DNA of 64,000 nucleotides, taken from positions 62,001-126,000 of the forward strand of contig CAUYUJ010020251.1 in assembly GCA_963575745.1 (NCBI GenBank), written 5' to 3'. A program made the translations under genes and the position numbers. This DNA comes from Prorocentrum cordatum (Eukaryota; Sar; Dinophyceae; Prorocentrales; Prorocentraceae). This document shows, piece by piece, positions 30,471 through 39,133 of this stretch; the first letter of the stretch is position 1; every line of letters begins with the position of its first letter. The notes under the pieces were generated by a model. The model made no database searches and had not been told where the DNA came from. It worked only from the letters and a program-made list of their open reading frames with translations.

Positions 30471-30694
30471 CGTCATTTCTGAGCCTCTGGGGGGCCTCTC
30501 GTCTCCGCGGCCAGATGCGCCTCCTCAAGCGCTGGCCCCCACGCACCCCCTGGAAAGGTCCGGGGGGTCTGGCTTTGGGCTCCCTCGCGTCGTGTTCTTC
30601 CTCCGAAAAATGCGTGCACTCAAGGGTTCCCGCTCGTGTTCCGGGGTAACTGGGCCCCTGTGGTGGTCTGGCCGGCTCGTCGCCGCCCGTCGCC

Positions 30695-30850
30695 GCGCTG
30701 CTTTGCACTGCATTGCATTGCGCTTTGCGTGGTTTCGCATGGCTTTGCGCCACATAGATTGCGCCACCTAGACTGCCCCACCTAGACTGCACCGCATAGA
30801 TTGCGAGAACTCACTGTTCGGGGTCCACGCGAGCTAGTTTTCGGCCCCCA
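30695..30850 (+). repeat. ~17-bp minisatellite with GGGGTCCACG tail (copy 1)
   Basis: Units such as CACCTAGACTGCCC and CACATAGATTGCG recur at 30750-30805 with a 17-bp period. They are followed by GGGGTCCACG and GCTAGTTTTCG at 30820-30841. The copy at 46060-46270 has the same unit and is followed by GGGGTCCACG and GCTAGCAAACG. A short version is at 45252-45300. Confidence 0.7.
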
Positions 30851-31360
30851 CCCAGCCCGCCCCCACCCCATCGCTCCGCCTCGCTCTGCGGTGTGGAAAT
30901 GACGCCTCCTCCCTCCCGCGCTCCCCCCTCCCCCACCCCAACCGCGATCTCCTTCCAGCGGCGCGCGTTGTATGAGGAGATTGCCCTCCCCACCCTGCTC
31001 CCGCCATTCCCTCCTCCCCCCCCCTCCCCCCCCAACGCTACTAGGTCCTCTCTGCATCGCCCCACACGGGTTCAGCGCCTTCCGATGTGTTTGGAGATGC
31101 ACCCCCTGGTGCTGGGAGGCTGGAAGAACAGCAGGACTCCACACGATCGGGGGGCTGCCTGTCTTCAGGACGTGGACGCGTGCAGTCGAGACGTTGCGAT
31201 AAAGACCACTTTGGGTTCAGGCGGGGCTCTGGTTGTCGGGCATTTCCTTAGATCCAGGTCGGGGAAACGATTCGTGGCCGAGGCTCGCCGTGGCCAGAAA
31301 AGCCCAATCGCTCCGTACTTGGCGTTCCTGATAGTAACACGATGGCTGTGATAGCAAGGT
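30851..31360. other. Pyrimidine-rich spacer, no gene seen
   Basis: C-rich tracts (30906-31030) alternate with ordinary sequence. Open frames on both strands reflect the composition. Nothing is recognised. Confidence 0.4.
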
Positions 31361-31894
31361 GTGTTTACAACTGCACAGAGAACAGCGGGTTCGTGTCTTG
31401 ACGAGTTCGGCCTCAGCTTCTGACATCGCGGGGATCGCCGCGTCGACACGACACGAATCTACCATATGTGAGTGTGGGCAGACGGTACCTTTACAACTGC
31501 ACACAAGTATGCACCAGCCCTTTCCCATAACGAGTCGTACTTTTCCCACGCTGGCTTCTAAGAACGTTGCTTCGCACGCCAAGATAGTGCAATGCTTGTT
31601 GACCTGACCCGCGGATTCGCACTGTGTGAATGTAATACGTGGGATACGGAACGCCATGCAACATGTAAAATGCCTGAGAAGCACGCGCGTGTTTGACGGA
31701 GGTTGACGCGACAAGTAGCGTACCTACGAATTTTGGGCCGTAGCCAACTGCGCGGAAGGGCAATGACCCGGCAACAATTATCTGCGATGCGCGACATTCG
31801 TAAGTCTGCATATCTTAACGTGAGATAAGCGGGTCCTGAGGGACCCGGGTCCTGGACCGCAAGGCCTTCACCCGGGACCAGCCTTTCGTCAGCA
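31361..31894 (-). other. Unrecognised open region
   Basis: A minus-strand frame (31217-31714, 165 residues) and an overlapping one (31558-31959) have balanced composition, unlike the surrounding repeats, and include VDAAIPAMSEAEAELVKTRT. That resembles, but does not prove, a copia RNase H SSAEAE block. A duplicated word TTTACAACTGCACA occurs at 31368 and 31490. I cannot assign a function. Confidence 0.25.
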
Positions 31895-31985
31895 ATCCCA
31901 CCAGCCCTCTGGGCGTAGGTGGTCAAGAGAGTTTCCTCTTCCAACCCCCTTTCTTCCACTTAGGGGAGGGGTTTACCGTCCCCCC
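31895..31985 (+). repeat. Repeat module containing CACCAGCCCTCTGGGCGT (copy 1)
   Basis: ATCCCACCAGCCCTCTGGGC at 31897 reappears exactly at 52203. Downstream both share AGAG/GGAG, CTC-TCCAA and CCCCT segments ending in an A/T-rich step. This suggests a copied non-coding unit. Confidence 0.65.
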
Positions 31986-32045
31986 GGCCCCCTCCCCTGG
32001 ACCTGGACGGGGCGCTCTGCGAGGTGTCAGAGGGTACTTTTTCGC

Positions 32046-32640
32046 TCAGGATGGCTCCAAGAGAGCCTCAGAGCACCCAAGATGACTTTCAAGATGGCTC
32101 AAGATAGCCCAAGATGCCTCAAGTCGGCTCCCAGGATGCTCCAAGAGGCCCCAAGAACGCTCCAAGACGGCTCCAAGAGGCCTCCGAGACCTCGAAGGAG
32201 GCCTCCAAGAAGCCAGAATCTGTCCCAAACACAAGGGCAATCTATGTTTTTTGCTTTCTCGCCTTTTCGCTTCCGATGACCATCCGAGGCCTCAAGATGG
32301 CCCCAAGACGGTCCCAAAAGCGCTCAAAGAGCGCCCCAAGAGGCGACTTCTGGGGCTCTCGAGGGGGAGGGAGGTGGGGGGGGGGCGAATTAGGGACCCC
32401 CCCTTCTCGGATCGATCTTAGATGGCCCCAAGAGCGCTCTTAAGTCCCCGAAGAACGCCCCAAGATGGCCCCAAGAGGCGCCCAGACGGCCCCAAGAGGC
32501 GCCCAATATGCCTGCAAGAGGCTCCCAAGAGGCTCCCAAGAGGCTTCAAGAGGATCCCCGAGGCACCCAAGACGCCCCCCAGACGTTCCAAGAGGCCTCC
32601 ACAAAAAAAGTCCCAAGAGACATCCGAGGAGGCTCTTATG
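32046..32640 (+). repeat. CCAAGA-type repeat block with conserved TTTCGCC core (copy 1)
   Basis: The block consists of a 9-15-bp periodic CCCAAGAGGCNCC sequence. Inside it at about 32246-32280 is a core TTTTTGCTTTCTCGCCTTTT followed by CGCTTCC. Similar blocks with the same kind of core are at 45483-45990, 52690-53060 and 53640-54225; a block without the core is at 51440-51930. Reading frames through it give Pro/Arg/Lys-rich products that I take as artefacts. Confidence 0.8.
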
Positions 32641-32775
32641 TTCGTCCTGTTTCCCTCCTTTTCCTCCTTCTCCTCCTTCTCGTCCTCGTCGTCCTCGCCC
32701 TACTCCACCTCCTCCTCCTCATCTTCCTCCTCCTCCTACGACGACGATTCCTCCTCCATCCTCCCCCTCTTGGGG
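32641..32775 (+). repeat. CTC/TCC homopyrimidine tract
   Basis: Almost continuous pyrimidines of TCC/CTC type, the opposite strand orientation to most GGA tracts in the window. Confidence 0.85.
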
Positions 32776-32866
32776 TATGTGACGGCTTTCCCCGCCATGT
32801 GTTCTTCTGCATGCTCCCCCACTTCCCTGATCACTTCAACTCCGCTGGGCATCGTTTCTGGATGGG

Positions 32867-33170
32867 CTGGTGGGGATACTTTTTTAGTTCGCGAGCGCAT
32901 ACGGAAGGGCCGCGCGCCGTCCAGAGCTACAGCTAACCAGCCAGAACCTAAATTGCACCGAAGGGGAGGAAAATAGAGACAACAAGAGATAACAACAAAA
33001 CAACTGGTGGGATGTATGTTTTTTTGATCGCAAGCGCACCAGGAGACGCCGGACGCCGTCCAAAGGTCGCAGCAAGCGGGCTACGAACGAATTGCGCACC
33101 AGGAGGGGGGAGGGAGGCAACAAGAGGACAGCGGAGGGAGGAATAAGCAGGAACTGGTGGGGATACGCGA
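32867..33170 (+). repeat. ~140-bp tandem repeat, two units plus partial
   Basis: CTGGTGGGGATAC-like starts at 32867, 33004 and 33154 (spacing 137 and 150 bp). Each unit then has CGAGCGCA or CAAGCGCA, GCCGTCCA, AGCT-CAGC or GTCGCAGC, and AATTGCACC or AATTGCGCACC followed by a GGGAGG stretch. The third copy is truncated after the start word. Confidence 0.75.
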
Positions 33171-33454
33171 AGCGTCAACCATTTTCTTCATGGTCCGGGG
33201 GCGTGGGGAAGGCGCCAGGAACCCGAAAACGAGGAAACACCGCACGACCCACTTTCCTCACTGCCCGTCTGCTATATGGCGACCTTGGGTCAAGAAACTC
33301 CTTCCACGGAGCACACGGAACAGCCATGCCCGCTGGAGTTCCGCTCCGCTGGCCGTGGAAACTCGACCACAGCATGCAAAACAGCCCCGCGCGCCCCCCT
33401 TCCCCCTTCCTCCCTGGCGCGGGGGGGCGGTGCCAGCGCCAGCGGCGCCGTTGG

Positions 33455-33660
33455 CGCTGGCGCCCTTATGGAGGCCACCCAAAAATGGGGCCAGGCTTAC
33501 ATTTGCGACCTCTTCGATTCTGGCTTCTGGGAGCTGTTTCTGGGCTCTGGGATGGTCAAAGACAGATCGGGGACGAACAACTATCCCGGGGATGTGGTCG
33601 GGACCTCTGGAGCCGCGGGCTGAACAAATCACATCGTCGGATGTAGGGGAGTGGATGGAG
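33455..33660 (+). repeat. Dispersed module with TGAACAAATCACATCGTCGG (copy 1)
   Basis: The stretch from TCTTCGATTCTGGCTTCTGG through GACGAACAACTAT to GAACAAATCACATCGTCGG resembles segments at 34240-34400, 48640-48790 and 56690-56830. Shared words are GGGACGAACAA, GGTCGGGACCTCTGG (GGTCCAGACCTCTGG at 48 kb) and GAACAAATCACGACATCGG. No coding is evident. Confidence 0.6.
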
Positions 33661-33677
33661 GCGGAACATCGCGCTGC

Positions 33678-33697
33678 ATCGCCGATGCATCGGCGAT
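33678..33697. repeat. Perfect 20-bp palindrome ATCGCCGATG/CATCGGCGAT
   Basis: The two 10-bp halves are exact reverse complements with no spacer. A related imperfect palindrome (CATCGCGGATGCGTCGGCGATG) follows at about 33726-33747. Confidence 0.9.
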
Positions 33698-33860
33698 ATC
33701 GGGACGGAGGAAATTGGGCTAGCCGCATCGCGGATGCGTCGGCGATGCGGCGCGATCGTCCGACCCCGTCAGCTCCCTCTTGAACCCGTTGGAGGTCTCC
33801 AAAGGTCCCCAAACGTCCCAGGAGGCCTCCCGAGGCCCAGAACTGCCTGAAGACGCCTAG

Positions 33861-34480
33861 AAACCTTGACTAGCAAACCTCCGACCCCATGTATTCGGAT
33901 CTCACCAGCAATCGGGCGGCACGACTATTTCGAGACATTGGTCCCTGACTTTTTCTACGAATCAATGTTTCGATGCGATCGCCCCTGGGCCCGAAACTGG
34001 TCTACAGGGGGTCAGAACTGCGAAACGCTGGCCGCTTCAATCTTTTCGAGCAGCCAGATTTCCAGAGAGGGCGAGGAGGACTACGCTGTCGGGCCATACC
34101 TCGTATCCAACGGCAGTTCGGCACGATCCTGGCACCTCTGGATAACTCTGACGAGCCGCAGCTGCTGAAACACATCCTGAGGCTGGAAAATCACAGGAGA
34201 ACATCCGAAACTTCGAACCTAAATCTTCCGCACTTTGATTTTTACAGTCCCCGCTCGTTCTCCCCGATTTCGGCCTCTGGGGACTTTTTCAAGCACTTGT
34301 GGCATGCCGACTTCCTGGGACAAAAAACCTCCCCCGTGGAAGTGGTCGAGACGACGGGGTGAACCACGCAACAACATCTCCTCGGATGTCCCCGAGATCC
34401 GGCGTCGCGGAAAATCATCCTTGCGAAGGACCCCACGTACCACGTAAAAGCCGTGCCATGACGGCACATCGGCAACAGTG
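33861..34480. repeat. Dispersed modules, second copy at 34240-34400
   Basis: No gene. The 34240-34400 part shares the order TTCGGCCTCTGGGGA, GACAAAAAACC, GTGGTCGAGACGACGGGGTGAACCA and CTCCTCGGATG with the module at 33455-33660. The 33890-34010 part also holds GGCCCGAAACTGG, which recurs at 42543. Confidence 0.45.
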
Positions 34481-34483
34481 CGA

Positions 34484-34998
34484 TCAGTCAAAGTGAAACG
34501 GCATACTATCGAACAGCGGCTTTCCATGCGCTGAAGCAGCCGCTATCTCTACCCAGAGCGGCGGAAAGACGATGTTCGTCTCCTCCGACGGCCCTGCGCG
34601 CATGCATTCTGGCCCTGTCCCCAAGAGGCTCTTGGACGCCCTCGCTTTCGCGCGCCAGCCGGTCGCGCCAGCTGCGTTGACGAAGGTGCGAAAATGGATC
34701 TGCGAACAATGCTGGTGTCTGGCATGAATACTACTTTTCCTAAGAGGCATACTTGCTTGGCAACCAACTGGTCTGCCAGCGGGCGCGCCGAAGAAATCTC
34801 CAAAACCCATTGGTTGGACGCTCTCGAGATCATGGGGTGCGGTATCCCCCAGATCTGTCTCAAACAAGAAACGTGGGATGATTTGATCAGAAAAATTCCG
34901 CTTGGTTGAATCGCTTTGCGTCTAAGCTGTACAATAGTTTGGAGACGACGCACGCCTCGTAAATCCTCTGCTTCCTACTCCTGCTCAGAGAAGAATGG
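34484..34998 (-). pseudogene. LINE (minus, 34.5-37.4 kb): C-terminal block
   Basis: Frame 34549-34953 gives PHPMISRASNQWVLEISSAR, PLADQLVAKQVCLLGKVVFM and ARKRGRPRASWGQG. The ISR-SN--VL, L--Q---LGK and (R)GRPR-SW words are the usual end of this LINE group. Frame 34484-34867 continues TGWRAKARASKSLLG but looks like read-through. Confidence 0.75.
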
Positions 34999-35661
34999 CT
35001 ACAGACTGTCTTCAAGATTGCGAATGTGCCCCTTGCCTCCCCCAGTCTCCGGGATGCCGCGCATCTGGGGGAACGGCTGGTTTTTCAACAGGCCGCCGAA
35101 ACACGCGTGCTGCTCCGCATCTAGAATGGGGCGACCGCTCGGATCCAGAATCGGCGCCGGGTTGCCGATGCGCAAGACAACAGTTTTGTCCCAATTTGGA
35201 AGCAAACCGCACGGGGCAGCTCGAGACAGCAGGCTGTTCAGGGATGCCTGTAAGCAAGTAGATGATGTACTAATCAAGGCGGTCTCGTCAGCATATTCCA
35301 CGTCGTCTGTTTTGCAACCGCCCCGTTCCCAATTCACATCTGCCATGATGACGGATACGGGAAGAACTGGCAGCTTGGGCAATGCCGGCTGCCTGCTGGC
35401 GGGCGCTAGATTCTGCGCCGGCGTCTCGAAACGTGAACGTTCTGCATCTGCATACGGACGCGACCGTGTCGATATAGGCCTCGGGGAGACCAAACCTGCG
35501 CAATGCCACTTGCATTGCTCCTGGGTCGATGCGGTCGAAGGCTTTTGACAAATCCAGAAGTAATACGGAAAGTTCGCCGTCGCTCCAATCCTGCGCTGCG
35601 CCCATGATGCGCTGCGCGGTGGGGATGGCCAGGTCGGCGCCCCTGCCAGGGCGAAAACCAA
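34999..35661 (-). pseudogene. LINE (minus, 34.5-37.4 kb): RT palm end
   Basis: In this frame residues 119-150 read DDVEYADETALISTSSTCLQ and onward, the YADD box with the second Asp changed to Glu. They continue to PNWDKTVVLRIGNPAPILDP, the block with -W-K---L-----. The first ~85 residues are from an overlapping frame. The YADE change would abolish or weaken catalysis. Confidence 0.75.
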
Positions 35662-35857
35662 GTGGATTGTCTCGGAGGCGATTCTCGATTCCTCCAGTTC
35701 GAAGCCGGCCCAGAATCAAAGCGGCGAGAACCTTGCATCCCACTGCCAACAATGAAATAGGGCGGCAATTCGATGGCAGCGCTGGGTTGCCTTTCTTGAA
35801 TATTGCAGACACCGGAAACAACCCCAGGATTGAGGGATCGCCCGCGCCTCCCAGCAT
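35288..35857 (-). pseudogene. LINE (minus, 34.5-37.4 kb): RT fingers and palm
   Basis: The frame gives AIFKKGNPALPSNCRPISLL (residues 18-37), GFRPGRGADLAI and LLLDLSKAFDRIDPGAMQVA (99-118). The first catalytic Asp in LDLSKAFD is intact. LRRFGLPEAYIDTV follows. This is the most complete RT in the window. The last ~35 residues are out of frame, with the palm continuing in the next frame. Confidence 0.85.
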
Positions 35858-36286
35858 GAGTTCAATAGTTGTAACAAGATTTGGGGAGAAGTGTCATTGC
35901 GGCCTAAGGTGGCCCAGAAGTCCGGCGGCACATTGTCAGGCCCACTTGCCTTTCGCCGCAGCCGGGAAAAAACCTTATTCAGTTCCTGCTGGGGGAACTC
36001 TCTGGTCGTAATGTCTATCACCGGGCCCAATCGAGGTTCGGATGGCACGCCCCCCCCCTGCGCCAGGAACTCTTGTCCATTGCGCGTCCTGGAAGTAAGT
36101 TGTGTCAGCCCTGTCGTTGGAGCCCACGAGATTGCCGCTCATTCTCTGTAATCGCCCCTGCTGTTGGCGCGAAGCTCCATGCCGCAAGTGCTTAATATCT
36201 GACCAACCATTAGCCGCCAAGTCCCTCTCTCGCCATTATGTTCGGTGTTGTTTGGCAGCGGATTTGATTTGCTTGTCCAAGGGAAC
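35716..36286 (-). pseudogene. LINE (minus, 34.5-37.4 kb): connector and RT start
   Basis: Frame 35716-36048 gives TTREFPQQELNKVFSRLRRK then ASGPDNVPPDFWATLGRN, the KASGPDNVP block that opens LINE RTs, and CWEARAIPQSW. It is followed by a frameshift into 35288-35857. The stretch 36050-36286 has no clear motif. Confidence 0.75.
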
Positions 36287-37117
36287 TTATCGCATGAATT
36301 GCCCCGCAGCCCGGGCAGCGTTCCGCTGTTCGATGAAGTCAAGTGTGGCTGGTCGAATCCATGGTTGTTTTGCGACGGCGGGTCTCACTGGAAGTGCGCT
36401 CTCCGTGGCGGCCTCCATGGCAGCTCTGACCGCCTCCGCCATCGAATCGAAATGCTGGTCTGCAACGCCGCGCAGAAGGTCCCGGGCGCTCTCCGAGAAA
36501 TGCGCGCAGAAATGCTCGGCGATAGGATGTAACTTCAAACTCTGAATGTCGCGTAACTCTTCCCGCGCATGGGACGGTGTCTTCTTGATCTCCACAGCGG
36601 TGTCAACGATAACAAAGAAACTATGAACTTGCAATGCGATGTCTCTTCTGCTCCGTATACGGCGCGCAGAATCGTGCCACTTGCTTGTCACCAAAATACG
36701 ATCGAGTTCGGCAAAAGTGCTCGCAATGATCTCATCGAACGGGCGAGCAGCGAGGTCGTAGTAGGTGATTTGTTCGTGCACGGGTTGCTCGAATAACGTG
36801 TTCGCCACCACCATGCGCATAGACATGCACCTCTCCATTAAGAGTTCCGGGTTGCTAGATGCATCGGGCTCTGCAAATGTATTGCCGAACGCATGCGGTC
36901 CGAGTGCGTCCTCCTCTCCAGCGCATCTCTTGTGTAACCTGCTGTTCATATCACCGGGGACGATGAGTGGTCCATGTGCCTTCGATCTCCGGGCTGCCCC
37001 TTCAAGCTCGCGAAAGAAATTATGCCGCCCCTCCACTGAGCGGCCGCTGCGGGGAGCATGCCCTGTAATTGTGCTCATCTGCCCCCCCCCCCCCCCCCCC
37101 CCCCGCGACTCTGACAT
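36287..37117 (-). pseudogene. LINE (minus, 34.5-37.4 kb): EEP C-terminal part and connector
   Basis: After poly-Gly the frame gives TITGHAPRSGRSVEGRHNFF, HGPLIVPGDMNSRLHKRCAG and EDALGPHAFGNTF, then MVVANTLFEQPVHEQITYYD and AELDRILVTSKWHDSARRI. The GDMN box and LDRILV are intact EEP markers; the terminal S-H box is RRDIALQVHSF, with the expected DH changed. A helical connector follows (FEQRNAARAAGQF-like). The 276-residue frame is unbroken. Confidence 0.8.
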
Positions 37118-37425
37118 TCAACGTAGCGATGCGTGAACTCTGCTGCAAAACACTCAAACTTGAATGGCGGACCCGCGGAGACACGAAGAAACCCACCCCA
37201 GCGTGCTCTCGACCGCCCCCGACGCCCCCCGAAAATATCACAAAGAAGTGGTCGTATACGCACGTAACAGGCAGAGCCAGGCAAATGTGTCTCCTGGAAG
37301 CACAATACGTATATGCTCTCGCTCCTCATAACCAAAAATAATTGTTCCAACTTGGTCTCATTCGTGCTCTTCTCCTCCGACAGCCCCTCCGCGTTCCACG
37401 AAGCACATCGCCCCATGCATGCCAA
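37075..37425 (-). pseudogene. LINE (minus, 34.5-37.4 kb): EEP N-terminal part
   Basis: The frame gives CASWNAEGLSEEKSTNETKL (residues 8-27) and YVLCFQETHLPGSACYVR, with the SWN start strand and the metal-binding Glu in QETH. It then runs into poly-Gly encoded by the C23 run at 37082-37104. The protein continues in another frame after that run, so slippage in the homopolymer explains the break. Confidence 0.75.
37082..37104 (+). repeat. C23 homopolymer inside the LINE endonuclease
   Basis: Twenty-three C in a row on the plus strand (G on the coding strand). It encodes poly-Gly in the broken reading frame and is the likely slippage point of that gene. Confidence 0.95.
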
Positions 37426-37713
37426 CCTTGGAGTCGTGGTGTCACGGAATTACCTTGGGCAGCCCCGTCGTTCCTGAAAGCGCGCTGCTCGCAAGATGAA
37501 CTCTCTCACCGTGTTGGGAAACAACTTCTGCGCGCAACTCCCATGGATGTGAAACGCCGACGCGCCGTCCGTCTCCTTGATGCAACTTGTGCGAAGGACC
37601 CCGCCATATGCAATGATCGAGGGGGGCCTCCCTATGCGGCCGCGAACCGCGTGAGACAGGCGATCCGAGTGAGGAGTGCGCCAACGTGGGGCGGGCGCCG
37701 CACGCGGGCTGCA
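37426..37713. other. Spacer upstream of the LINE, no gene seen
   Basis: No motif recognised. It precedes the first poly-G run. Confidence 0.4.
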
Positions 37714-37842
37714 GGGGGGGGGGGGGGGGGGGGGGGGGCGCGCACGCGATGACGGCCGCTGTGACCTTTGATGGGGCTCCTTCTGGGGCCACGAAGCGCG
37801 AGGGGCGCGCCGAAATGGGCGGGGGGGGGGGGGGGGGGGGGG
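37714..37842 (+). repeat. Two long poly-G runs (25 G and 22 G)
   Basis: G25 at 37714-37738 and G22 at 37821-37842 lie about 82 bp apart. They flank the first 90-bp repeat unit. Either could form a G-quadruplex and is prone to length change. Confidence 0.9.
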
Positions 37843-38520
37843 CGCGCGCGCGCGAGGGCGGCCGCAGGGGCCTTCGGTGGAGCTCCCAATGGGGCCGCGC
37901 AACGTCTGAGGGATGCGCTGAAATGGGTCGGACGCATGCGGGCGGCGCCAGCGGGGCCTTCGGCGGAGCTCCCTACGGGGCCACGATCCACGTGAAGTGT
38001 GTGCCGAAATTGGTCGGTCGGACGCATGCGGCCGACGCCCCTAGGACCTTCGGTGAAGCTCCCTATGGGGCCACGGTCCTCGTGCAGGGTGTGCCCACAT
38101 TGGAGGGTCGGACGCCTGCGGCCGACGCCCCTCGGACCTTCGGTGGGGCCCTCTATGGGGCCACGGTTGTCGTGAAGTGCGTGCCGAAATTGGTGGGTCG
38201 GACGCGTGCGGGCGGCGCCCCTGGGACCTTCGGTGGCGACCCCGATGGGGCCACGATCCTCGTGCAAGGTGCGCCGACATGGGTGGGTCGGAAACATGCG
38301 GCCGACGCCTCTAGGTCCTTCGGTGGAGCTCCCTACGAGGCCACGATCACCGTGAGGGGTGTGCCGACATGGATGAGTCGGACGCGCGCGGGCGGCGCCG
38401 CTGGGACCTCTTCGGTGGAGATCATTATGGGGCCACGATCATCGTGAGGGGTGGGTCGGGCGCATGCGGGTGGCGCTCCTGGGACCTTCGGTGGAGTTCC
38501 CTATGGGGCCACGAGAAAGT
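37775..38520 (+). repeat. 90-bp tandem repeat array, about nine units
   Basis: The anchor TGGGGCCAC recurs with GGGG starting at 37785, 37891, 37977, 38067, 38157, 38247, 38337, 38429 and 38505. Five consecutive intervals from 37977 to 38429 are 90, 90, 90, 90 and 92 bp. Each unit reads CTCCCTATGGGGCCAC, a variable CGTG segment, GCCGA-ATNGGTGGGTCGGAC and GCATGCGGGCGGCGCC with a final GACCTTCGG. Because 90 is a multiple of three, a 30-residue periodic product stays open on the plus strand (37686-38447) and another on the minus strand (37632-38297). I regard both as by-products unless expression is shown. Confidence 0.9.
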
Positions 38521-38549
38521 TGATGGGTGTGCCGAAACTGATGGCGACG

Positions 38550-38950
38550 ATGGCGGTGACAACGGCGACGACGATGATGCGGATGCTGCTGCTGATGATG
38601 ATGCACATGATGATGATGCTGGTGATCAACAAAGTGCCGCTGCTGATGATGATGCAGATGCTGCTGCTGATGATGCTGATGGTGATTATGATGACCATGA
38701 TGATGCTGATGATGCTGATGACGCTGATGATGCTGAGGCTGTTGCGGATGATGACGATGATGCTGATCATGATTATGGTGATGCTGCTGATGGTGATAAG
38801 GTTGGTGATGATGATGAGGAGGATGCGGATGGTTGCGAGGGTGATGATGATCATGCTGATGCGACTGCTGCTGCTGCTGCTGATGGCGGTGGTGACGATG
38901 ATGATGACGACGGTGATGTTGACGATGATGCTGCTGATGGTGATTGCATG
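38550..38950 (+). repeat. Second GAT/GCT microsatellite, ~400 bp
   Basis: GAT, GCT and GAC triplets follow the 90-bp array directly. The plus frame is Asp-rich and the minus strand gives His-rich and Ser/Ile-rich frames. A similar tract is at 9238-9680. Confidence 0.9.
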
Positions 38951-38984
38951 CGATGAGCAGAGGCAGGGGTGGAAATAGTGACAG

Positions 38985-39110
38985 GGAGGAGGAGGGAGAG
39001 GGGGGGCTGAGGAGGAGGAGGATGAGGAGGAGGAGAAGGGGGAGGAGGAGGGGGACGAGGACGAGGAGGAGGAGGAGGAGAATGGGAAAGAGGAGGAGGA
39101 GGAGTGCAAG
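38985..39110 (+). repeat. GGA homopurine tract
   Basis: Dense GGA, GAGG and GAAG units with few interruptions, purine on plus. Confidence 0.9.
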
Positions 39111-39133
39111 TGCCATGGGGCGAAATCGTCCGT

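Larger units (their letters stand above)
34484..37425 (-). mobile_element. Degenerate LINE (minus): EEP plus RT
   Basis: Minus-strand order: EEP N-terminus (37425-37075), poly-C slippage site, EEP (37117-36287), connector, RT fingers and palm (35857-35288), RT palm end (35661-34999) and C-terminal block (34953-34484). ORF1 is not identified upstream. The reading frames are longer and the motifs cleaner than in the other LINEs, suggesting a younger copy. Confidence 0.85.
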
